Positions 43,643 to 50,985 of a stretch of 50,985 nucleotides of DNA are shown one piece after another; the stretch's first letter is position 1; each line of letters opens with the position of its first letter. A program made the position numbers and the translations under genes. Location of the stretch: NCBI GenBank assembly GCA_021779195.1, contig JAJYBB010000023.1, forward strand, positions 1 to 50,985, in the 5' to 3' direction. Below the pieces are notes generated by a model, which had not been told where the DNA came from, ran no database searches, and saw nothing but the letters and a program-made list of their open reading frames with translations. This DNA comes from Bacteroidota bacterium. GTDB lineage: Bacteria > Bacteroidota > Bacteroidia > Bacteroidales > Paludibacteraceae.

Positions 43643-45694
43643 TTAAAATGAAAGATTTAATTTTCTTCCATTATGAAGTATCAATTCAACCGATTTTCCG
43701 TTTTGATCAATTTTAATTTGTTTTACTACTTCAACTTCGGCATTTGTCCAGTTCTTTCCTGCATTTTTCCAAAGCTCAAGGGTAATGTAAAATTTATAAT
43801 TTTTAGTTCCTGGTTTGAATGCATCATAAGCATTGATAACCGTACTTCGATGGCTCTGAGCATTTAGTCCCGTGCAATGGACATATTCGGTTTGTTTAAA
43901 TCCTTCCAATGGGATCATGGCTAATTGATATTTCCCATTATCGATAGAATGAACCTGAAACTTACCAATTTTTGAGGTCAGCTCTCTTATTGGAATCTGC
44001 ATTTCAGGGAGTGCATAATGACCAAGCCGAAGTTGAACCATTTTCAGAGCAGGATCATCGCAACTTACTTTATCAATTCTCAAAATGCCGTTTGGTAATG
44101 GAACATCTGCTAATCTGAATTGAATCTTTTTGTTCGTTTCAAGGACTGCATCGCGATAATAAACGCCATCTTCAAAATTTCTGAATGTATAAAGTCTAAG
44201 GGCTTCCCATTTATTATCATTATTTTTAACTACATAATTCATAGAAACCTCGCCATTATTGCCATCAGCCTGCCATGGAAATGCGCTATTATAGGAAAGG
44301 CGGTTGTAGTTTTCGCTGCCCCTGAAAGGTTCAGAAGCTCCAATTACCGGAACATAACACCACGCTCTCACTTCAGAAGCGCCGATATTCGGATAATCAG
44401 TTATAAGTATATTCGTATGCTTGGAAAATTTGTTATAGACTTGATTCTTTTTAAACTTATATTCCCAAGCGCCGTCATTTTCCTTTGCTGTCCAGAATGG
44501 ATTATCTGCAGGCACTAATAGCCCTAAAAATGCTTTACCACTCCAAAAAACACTGCCACGACAACTATAACTCTGCACGGCAGGCTCAAACGGACCATAA
44601 AATCCAAGTGTAGGAATGCTATCCTTCATAAACATTGGATTTTGAAGAAACTGGAGCACAGTACCAGAAGCAATCCGTCGCATCCATCCATAATTGGTAG
44701 TCGAATCATTTTCAAAACCCATCATTTCAAACGGAGCCACAGCCGCATAGCGGTATGAGATACTTCGGCCCCACATAATCATTTTCCCGTTCTTACCGAA
44801 CATATAGGGATAATAATGCTTAACTTCCTTGAAATTATTTTTAAACTGACGGGCAAAATCGGGATAGTATTTTTTTCCAAAATACTCCGACCAAAGAATT
44901 CCATACATTTGAAAACCCCACATGCTGTAATAATCATAAGCAGGATTATCATTGTACCAACCTTCACCCCTGTAATCGTTCAATGACTTTTGCAAGTATT
45001 CTTTCAGCAGGGATTCATTCACAGTATAACCCTGACTTTTCAAAAAACTAAGCACAAAAATATTAAAAAATTTCCAGTTTGACGGTACGGTAGGCCCATC
45101 GCCATAACTAAGCATAGTAGCAGCCAAATCATTTCTCTGACTGGAAGGTAATGGTTTCCAAAGTATATCAGGAATGGCAAATAAAGAAATAGACAGTGCA
45201 CCTAATTCGACTAAGATTTGATTGGGTCCACCATTTTTCAGTCGATGCTTAATAAATGTCAAACTGGTGGAATCGACCAACAAACCAAGCTGATGTCTAT
45301 AATAATCAGCTACTTTAATATGATTGATTACCAAGTCGGGATTATCTTTGAGAAGAGGAGTTGCATAAAATAACGTTCTGCAAATGCCTTCGAGCTTCTC
45401 AGTTGGAATCTGACTTGCATTTCTTGGATAACTTTTCCCCTGTAATTTTGGGAACTTCATGGGATCATCCAACGTATGGATATAACTAAAAGCCCCAGTT
45501 AACACGTAAAGTGCAGCATCTTTCCAATGTTGACGGGTCATACCTGTAATCGGACTTAACGCGTAATCAGGATGTGAGATTTTAAAAACCTGATGATGTT
45601 GATTCAACGCAGTATCAATATTAGCAGCATGCGATTTCGGCACGAAAAATAGCACACAAGAAATAAATAAAAAAAATTTTAACACTACATTCAT
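43643..45694 (-). CDS. Secreted DUF2264 protein, putative glycan-degrading enzyme
   Basis: The 683-residue protein has a signal peptide ending FVPKSHA near residue 23 and then a DUF2264 domain, starting TGMTRQHWKDAALYVLTGAF and containing NGGPNQILVELGALSISLF and DNPAYDYYSMWGFQMYGILW. The helical N-terminal part resembles (alpha/alpha)6-barrel enzymes and is followed by a beta-sandwich, as in many lyases and hydrolases of this shape. DUF2264 genes are usual in polysaccharide utilisation loci. I have an unsure memory that some belong to CAZy family GH154 (beta-glucuronidases). It lies behind susC and susD, which supports a role in glycan breakdown in the periplasm. Confidence 0.85.
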   Translation of the reverse strand: MNVVLKFFLFISCVLFFVPKSHAANIDTALNQHHQVFKISHPDYALSPITGMTRQHWKDAALYVLTGAFSYIHTLDDPMKFPKLQGKSYPRNASQIPTEKLEGICRTLFYATPLLKDNPDLVINHIKVADYYRHQLGLLVDSTSLTFIKHRLKNGGPNQILVELGALSISLFAIPDILWKPLPSSQRNDLAATMLSYGDGPTVPSNWKFFNIFVLSFLKSQGYTVNESLLKEYLQKSLNDYRGEGWYNDNPAYDYYSMWGFQMYGILWSEYFGKKYYPDFARQFKNNFKEVKHYYPYMFGKNGKMIMWGRSISYRYAAVAPFEMMGFENDSTTNYGWMRRIASGTVLQFLQNPMFMKDSIPTLGFYGPFEPAVQSYSCRGSVFWSGKAFLGLLVPADNPFWTAKENDGAWEYKFKKNQVYNKFSKHTNILITDYPNIGASEVRAWCYVPVIGASEPFRGSENYNRLSYNSAFPWQADGNNGEVSMNYVVKNNDNKWEALRLYTFRNFEDGVYYRDAVLETNKKIQFRLADVPLPNGILRIDKVSCDDPALKMVQLRLGHYALPEMQIPIRELTSKIGKFQVHSIDNGKYQLAMIPLEGFKQTEYVHCTGLNAQSHRSTVINAYDAFKPGTKNYKFYITLELWKNAGKNWTNAEVEVVKQIKIDQNGKSVELILHNGRKLNLSF

Positions 45695-45769
45695 ATGGTT
45701 TAAAAAAAATAATTTGAAAAAATCCGAATACTTCGAAAACAGAACGAATGGACCAATTGCAAATTTTTA

Positions 45770-45804
45770 AATTCAGCCGACTCTATCAAAAAATCGACTG
45801 AATT
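45770..45804 (-). other. Stem-loop between susD and the DUF2264 gene
   Basis: AATTCAGCCGA (45770-45780) pairs with TCGACTGAATT (45794-45804), with one A-C mismatch. On the minus strand it is followed by TAAAAATTTG rather than a pure T-run. It may lower read-through from susCD into the enzyme gene or protect the upstream transcript. Confidence 0.45.
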
Positions 45805-45861
45805 AATCATAAAATCAACACAACACTAATTCATTTTGAGAAAAAACAATTTTTCGGGAAA

Positions 45862-47484
45862 TCAGGGTTTCAAATACCAATTTTTTCGATCCATAAGTTT
45901 CGTACGAATGGCTTCACGGTTATCGCCATATTTGGAAGCAACAATATTAGCCAGATAGGAATTATCGTTGCGTCGGATAGCAAACCGCATTAGATCCTGA
46001 AATCGATTGCCTTCGCAAGCAGTTTCGAGAGCCAACTCCTTTTGAATCAAATCTTCGACATAAAGAACTGAATCGGAAAGCATATTGAGTTTAGGAATTA
46101 TATAATAAGTTGTATCCTGGTTCACATTGCCGCATCCCCGCATCCTTATGCCGATATTAGTGTCAAACCGCGTATCCCGAAAATCCATATAATTGGGCAG
46201 TGGAGAAGGAATTTCACTTTTAGGAATTGCCTTCGAATTCCCAAAAGTAACCCTATTCATTCCATATTTCAAAACAGCCAATGCCAGATTGGGTTTATTC
46301 AGCCTGTTTACAGCCTCGGCATAGCGAAGATACAACAGGGCGACACGATAAGGCATAACTTGTTTGTTGGTATTTTGATTCATAATGTAATCTTTCACAA
46401 TAATACTATCGGAAAGAAAATAAGCTCCATTCTGAAGCACGATGGATCGTCCCCATGAACCTAAAGCTCTCAAATCACCAAGCGTATCGAGAACATTTGA
46501 ATAATAATACATTTGCGAAGCCCAATTATGTTTTGCAACAGCTGAAGCAACAATTGAATGATCAAAGTTCATGCTGTCCAGTTCAAAAAATTTTCCATAA
46601 ACATTCGCAGCAGCTATAGAAGTTATATATTCCGATGAACCTGCCGAAAATAAATTGGACCAGTTGTTAATAATAGTTCCGTTAAAAGCATTATTAGTCG
46701 CCAAGCGTCTAGACTGATAGCTATTGGTTATCAGATAGTAATTATTAAACATTAAATCGTGATATTCGTTAGCCGCATTTTCATATTGCCCTGTCCACAA
46801 ATACAAATCGCCCAACACAAAACGAACCGGGAAAAAAGAATTTGACAAATTATGAGAATAAAGCGAACCCAAATCTGGTTTAGGAACATCTTGAAAAGGC
46901 AATAAATCCTGAATCAACAATGGTGCAATTTGTTCCAACGTCAACGGAGTCTGGTTTTGTATCGCATTTGCATCGGCAACCGTTAGAATTGGGTTTACAT
47001 AATAATGAGCTGATCCATAGTTTAATACGATTTGCAAATAAGTCCATGCACGAATGGCTTTTGCAGCTGAATATTCTTTCAACATTACTTTTAAACCACC
47101 TTTCACAACGGTTGTATCGATATTGTGGATTACATAATTGCAATTATTAATCACCGCATAATAATCCTTAATATTGTTAACGTAAGGATTGTTATCTGAA
47201 AAATTAAAGGAATTAATCTCTTTAAGATAAATATTGGACGTCGGAGTAACGTCCATCAAATCGCCACGCAACTCACCAATAAGGACATAGCTATCGGCTA
47301 ATTTTTCTAATTGCGACAAAATACCAAACATAGAATACAAGGTATCATTGGCTGATTTGAAGTTATATTGATTTTGCATGACAATTCTGTCAGAATCAAC
47401 ATTCAATAAACCATCACAACCTACCATGGAGAAAGTCGCTCCAAATAATGCAAAGGCAATAAATATTTTAGCAAGTTTTTTCAT
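45862..47484 (-). CDS. SusD/RagB family outer-membrane lipoprotein
   Basis: The 540-residue protein has a lipoprotein signal peptide MKKLAKIFIAFALFGATFSM followed by VGCD (cysteine 23). It has the tetratricopeptide-like helical layout of SusD proteins, with KAIRAWTYLQIVLNYG near 145-160 and the C-terminal YVEDLIQKELALETACEGNR plus FQDLMRFAIR typical of the family. SusD caps the SusC transporter at the cell surface and binds the glycan. The frame is open 23 codons upstream, but the ATG at 47484 begins the signal peptide. The 182-base gap to susC is longer than usual for such pairs. Confidence 0.95.
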   Translation of the reverse strand: MKKLAKIFIAFALFGATFSMVGCDGLLNVDSDRIVMQNQYNFKSANDTLYSMFGILSQLEKLADSYVLIGELRGDLMDVTPTSNIYLKEINSFNFSDNNPYVNNIKDYYAVINNCNYVIHNIDTTVVKGGLKVMLKEYSAAKAIRAWTYLQIVLNYGSAHYYVNPILTVADANAIQNQTPLTLEQIAPLLIQDLLPFQDVPKPDLGSLYSHNLSNSFFPVRFVLGDLYLWTGQYENAANEYHDLMFNNYYLITNSYQSRRLATNNAFNGTIINNWSNLFSAGSSEYITSIAAANVYGKFFELDSMNFDHSIVASAVAKHNWASQMYYYSNVLDTLGDLRALGSWGRSIVLQNGAYFLSDSIIVKDYIMNQNTNKQVMPYRVALLYLRYAEAVNRLNKPNLALAVLKYGMNRVTFGNSKAIPKSEIPSPLPNYMDFRDTRFDTNIGIRMRGCGNVNQDTTYYIIPKLNMLSDSVLYVEDLIQKELALETACEGNRFQDLMRFAIRRNDNSYLANIVASKYGDNREAIRTKLMDRKNWYLKP

Positions 47485-47666
47485 TTGTATATTTTTTTTT
47501 ACCCATAAATAAATAACCTGAATCAATTGCAAAAAACGATATTTCAATTTCACAAAATGATAGACGGTAATCTAATCTCTGTATTTAAAATCAGTAATTA
47601 TTTTATTTAAATATATTAAAATCGCTTTCCATCAAATTGACTGATAGACTTTAATACTTTTAAGTG

Positions 47667-50600
47667 CTATAAATCAAACTTAATTCCCAAATAATAACTT
47701 TTGGTCAATGGTATCAAACCGGCATCAACTCCCTGATAATATACTGAATTGTTGGTTGAAAATTCAGGATCTAACCCTAGGTACTTTGTAAATGTCAATA
47801 AGTTATTAGCCGAAATCCACACATTAAAACCATCTATGAAATTGCTTTTAATAGGAACTTTATAAGAAAGCGTAACTGTTTTAAGTCTTAAATATGAACC
47901 ATCTTCAATCCATCTGTCTGAGAAACGCGAATTTCTCATCGGATCACCAATAACAGCCTTTGGAACATTGGTAACTTGTCCATCGGCAGTCCACCGATTC
48001 AACATTGCCGTAGTTTGATTATAAAAATTACTGCCTGATTCTAACTGGCTACGAAAATAGTTATACACGCTGTTACCATAAGAATACGTAAATACAGCAT
48101 TCAAACTTAAATTTTTATAATGAAATGCATTTGAAATCGAGCCATACAATTTCGGATTTGGATTTCCAATTACCTGTTTATCACTCGCATCAATAATTCC
48201 ATCACTATTTTTATCTACAAATATCATATCGCCGGCACCAAACGTACTGAATGTTCCATCCGCATTTTTAATTTTCAAATTAGCAGCCTGGGCTTGGGCA
48301 TCAGTGGCAAATACACCTGCAGTCTTGTACCCGTAAAAGACTCCTGCCGGTTGACCTACAGCAGTCAACACTTCACCGCCATACACTGAAGTAGTGTAAT
48401 TTCCATAAGGTAATTGAGTAACAACGTTATCATAATGCCCGACACTCAAACCAAATTCCCATTTAAAACTATTCAGATTGAGCACTTTCCAGTTGGCAGA
48501 AATTTCGTAACCCGAATTTTGCATGGATCCACCGTTATCCCAATATTTTCCGAGTCCGGAAACGGTTGGAAAATCTCTCAGCATCAACATATTTGAAATA
48601 TTCGTTTTAAATAAATCCACACTGAATGAAAGCCGATCGTTGAACAAACCCAAATCAATTCCCCCATTAACTTTTGCACTGGTCTCCCATTGAATAGTGG
48701 AATTTTCTAGATTCGAAAGGATGAGTCCATTGGCTCGATCCATATACCGAACGGAAGCAAAATAGGCTAATGCCTGATAATCGGGGATTCCATCGTTTCC
48801 TGTCAATCCATAACCGGCACGAACTTTTAAAAGATCAATGAAATTAATATTTTTCATAAAATTTTCTGACGATACCAACCAGGCACCATTTACAGATGGA
48901 AACAAGCCCCAACTCCGGTTGAAAAGGTGTATACCTCCTTCTGTTTGTTTACCAAAGCGTGATGAACCATCCATCGAGACAGTAGCAGTAACAAAATAAC
49001 GTTTTGCAAAATCATAATCTAAATTCAGATAATTCGATATTGATTTGGTGGTGTTATTAATACCGTTAACATTCAGATAAGCATATGTTCCGGTAATGGT
49101 CGTATTGTTATTCGAGCCGGTATTATGTTCTTCTACAAAATCAGACTCGTAATAATTATAGATGTACCTCCAACCCAGAATGGCTCTAAAATGATTCAGT
49201 ATGTCAAACTGTTTTTCGTACGAAAGCTTCGTTTCATCAAATATAGCTGTATTTCGCATTACCTGACTTGAAACTTTATTATAAGAATAGCCAAGATTTT
49301 CGAGGTATTGAACAGGTGTGAAATTCATTGGGATATAATGTCCTTCAATATCTTTATCTAAATCATAGTCAAATTGAGAAGATAAAGTCAGCTCGGGAGT
49401 AATCTTTAGAGTTGGTAATAATCCAAGATTCACACGGTATGATTTCATACTATTTACGGAATAATTTATGACAGCTCCTGGATTTCCGATTTGAAAATCA
49501 TCGGTATAAGCATAATCGGTAGATTTTTGTCCGGTAAAAGTAAATGAATTCGGACTCAAGAATGGGGCTTTAATATAACTCATCCACACCGGCGAAGAAT
49601 AATTATCGACTCCATCATCAATCAGTTTTCTTTCAATACGTGTAAAACCAATGTTTATACCCATTTTCAGATTTTTTAAAAGGTTCAAATCTGCATTAAA
49701 TCTTGAATTAATCCGCTGCATATCAGTTGTTTTAACCACACCACTATTATTGGTTAAACCAATCGAAAAATAGTACATAGCCTTATCATCACCTCCCATA
49801 GCATTAATTTTATAACTATTGGTCGATCCGTTTTGAAACACTTCATTGGCCCAATTGGTATTATTGTGATAAACATTATAAAGAGAGTTGGCAGGGTCAG
49901 TCTGCAGAAAGTTGTATGAGGAAATATCGGTACCCGTTACACCTGTCGAACCAATCAAATCACTTGAATAAACTCTAAAATCCTCGCCATTCATCATGGG
50001 TAATTTACTTGGCATAGTCGTAATTCCTGAACTAACATCGAGACTGATTTTAGTAACTGAAGTATTCGAACGTTTAGTTTTAATTAAAATTACGCCATTT
50101 GCACCTTTACTTCCATAAATTGAAGTTCCATCTTTGAGAACCGAAATACTTTCAATATCATTAACATCAATATTGTCGAGCGTATTGCCAAAATATCCTT
50201 CGTGAATGGACTGTACATCATATAAATTATTCCATATCACACCATCCACAACAAACAAAGGTTGAGCATTTGCATTTAATGAATTTATTCCCCTAATAAA
50301 GAGCGACGAACCTATACCCGCTGTACCCGAACGTGAAATCGAGCGTACATCGCCCCCAAGAGCAGTCTGCAACATATCATCAGCCGAAATAGCTGTATTG
50401 TAACTGAATTTATCAATTCCTTTAATTGAAATATCAGATGTTGTACTACTTACAACTCCATTTAAGCCCTGGATATTTTTATAATTCGGACTAAATTTAT
50501 CGGAATATAGTTGAATTTTCACCAAACGCTGCCCTCTCAATGGAAAGTCGCAACTGTTATAATCAAAAGCTATAACATGTAGATTAGCCGTCGGCGAAAG

Positions 50601-50870
50601 TGTTTGTATCTCAAAAGACCCTGTACTGTCAGAAACTGCCGAAAATCCCATTTCAGGAATAGAGATCTGAGCTGCCGATATCGGTTGTTTCGATCGAGCA
50701 TCAATAATCACACCCCGAATGTTATTTTCGTTCTTAGGTTGAGCTTTCGGATTAGCAGCATTCAATACACCAAACCACGAAATCAAGACAGTCAAAACAA
50801 ATATCACTTGCCATTTAAAACAGAAAAAATCCCTGTTCATGATTATATGGTTATAATTTTTTATTTTCAT
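47667..50870 (-). CDS. SusC/RagA family TonB-linked outer-membrane transporter
   Basis: The protein of 1,067 residues has a signal peptide, a carboxypeptidase-regulatory-like domain (GVIIDARSKQPISAAQISIP near 54-73), a TonB plug (about 140-270, with SSLFIRGINSLNANAQPLFV followed by VDG and a IESISVLKDGTSIYGSKGAN signature), and a large beta barrel to the C-terminus. It imports oligosaccharides across the outer membrane using TonB energy. Two start codons are possible: the ATG at 50870, or the ATG at 50840, which begins MNRDFFCFKWQVIFVLTVLI, a more compact signal peptide. It leads the susC-susD-DUF2264 locus; no regulator gene lies within the window. Confidence 0.96.
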   Translation of the reverse strand: MKIKNYNHIIMNRDFFCFKWQVIFVLTVLISWFGVLNAANPKAQPKNENNIRGVIIDARSKQPISAAQISIPEMGFSAVSDSTGSFEIQTLSPTANLHVIAFDYNSCDFPLRGQRLVKIQLYSDKFSPNYKNIQGLNGVVSSTTSDISIKGIDKFSYNTAISADDMLQTALGGDVRSISRSGTAGIGSSLFIRGINSLNANAQPLFVVDGVIWNNLYDVQSIHEGYFGNTLDNIDVNDIESISVLKDGTSIYGSKGANGVILIKTKRSNTSVTKISLDVSSGITTMPSKLPMMNGEDFRVYSSDLIGSTGVTGTDISSYNFLQTDPANSLYNVYHNNTNWANEVFQNGSTNSYKINAMGGDDKAMYYFSIGLTNNSGVVKTTDMQRINSRFNADLNLLKNLKMGINIGFTRIERKLIDDGVDNYSSPVWMSYIKAPFLSPNSFTFTGQKSTDYAYTDDFQIGNPGAVINYSVNSMKSYRVNLGLLPTLKITPELTLSSQFDYDLDKDIEGHYIPMNFTPVQYLENLGYSYNKVSSQVMRNTAIFDETKLSYEKQFDILNHFRAILGWRYIYNYYESDFVEEHNTGSNNNTTITGTYAYLNVNGINNTTKSISNYLNLDYDFAKRYFVTATVSMDGSSRFGKQTEGGIHLFNRSWGLFPSVNGAWLVSSENFMKNINFIDLLKVRAGYGLTGNDGIPDYQALAYFASVRYMDRANGLILSNLENSTIQWETSAKVNGGIDLGLFNDRLSFSVDLFKTNISNMLMLRDFPTVSGLGKYWDNGGSMQNSGYEISANWKVLNLNSFKWEFGLSVGHYDNVVTQLPYGNYTTSVYGGEVLTAVGQPAGVFYGYKTAGVFATDAQAQAANLKIKNADGTFSTFGAGDMIFVDKNSDGIIDASDKQVIGNPNPKLYGSISNAFHYKNLSLNAVFTYSYGNSVYNYFRSQLESGSNFYNQTTAMLNRWTADGQVTNVPKAVIGDPMRNSRFSDRWIEDGSYLRLKTVTLSYKVPIKSNFIDGFNVWISANNLLTFTKYLGLDPEFSTNNSVYYQGVDAGLIPLTKSYYLGIKFDL

Positions 50871-50891
50871 ACGTAAATAATTTGTTAATAC

Positions 50892-50908
50892 AGAGGTAAA
50901 ACACCTCT
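50892..50908. other. Short stem-loop upstream of susC
   Basis: AGAGGT-AAAAC-ACCTCT forms a 6-pair stem 21 bases upstream of the first susC ATG. On the + strand it is followed by TTTTTTG, so it could also end transcription arriving from the left on that strand, but no + strand gene is near. In a susC leader it could affect translation. Confidence 0.35.
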
Positions 50909-50985
50909 TTTTTGTTTTAAATCATGTGATTAAAATTGATAAACACAAAAAAAAAGAGAGCACTTGTCAGAAGGCAAATGCGACA

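Overview
The window looks like chromosomal DNA of an anaerobic member of the Bacteroidota, most likely order Bacteroidales (Paludibacter-like). This rests on a SusC/SusD pair, GSCFA, DUF4251, DUF3298 and DUF2264 proteins, an RprY-type winged helix, an AT-rich composition, mostly weak Shine-Dalgarno sequences, and repeated matches to the Bacteroidota sigma-ABfr -7 box (TAnnTTTG) upstream of genes. No tRNA, rRNA, CRISPR array or prophage was seen. Assignments come from reading motifs; no database search was possible.

Layout. 1-2165: the 3' end of an IS1595-type transposase, then a membrane-anchored nucleotide-sugar 4,6-dehydratase. 2658-7762: a hexuronate catabolism cluster (uxaC, kdgK, KDPG aldolase, ExuT-like transporter) without the reductase and dehydratase steps. 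8072-16693: mixed small units: a GSCFA protein, a Cys/His-rich secreted peptide, an RsiV-like lipoprotein with a nitroreductase and a small membrane protein, a DUF2520/UbiA/Maf run, an Nramp metal transporter and a stand-alone OmpR-type DNA-binding protein whose promoter is framed by two perfect inverted repeats. 16780-25038 (minus): an amino-acid permease, a biotin-carboxylase-like carboxyltransferase with an atypical biotinyl site, a possible PD-(D/E)XK-like protein with a DUF4251 lipoprotein, and an operon of a metallopeptidase lipoprotein and a GH13 enzyme. 25153-37245: thiol peroxidase, SDR, DUF554, an AddB-like nuclease, ribosomal protein S1 with an acidic repeat tail, two rRNA-modifying enzymes, an unknown protein and an MFS transporter with a large periplasmic insertion. 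37602-43552: ClpC, a small membrane protein with YjbQ, a Nudix hydrolase and a nucleotide-sugar dehydrogenase. 43643-50870 (minus): a polysaccharide utilisation locus reading susC, susD, DUF2264.

How the parts fit. The right-hand locus should import and cut a glycan. If the DUF2264 enzyme releases uronic acids, they could enter the uxaC-kdgK-eda route at the left and end as pyruvate and glyceraldehyde-3-phosphate; this link is inference. Much of the rest is housekeeping: translation (S1, RluA type, RlmB), proteolysis (ClpC), peroxide defence (Tpx), and envelope sugar metabolism.

I found no clearly new multi-gene system. The best leads are the orphan winged-helix gene with its palindromic promoter, the carboxyltransferase with a non-canonical biotinyl motif, the nuclease-like protein paired with DUF4251, the metallopeptidase/GH13 operon, and a dispersed intergenic repeat present twice in inverted orientation.
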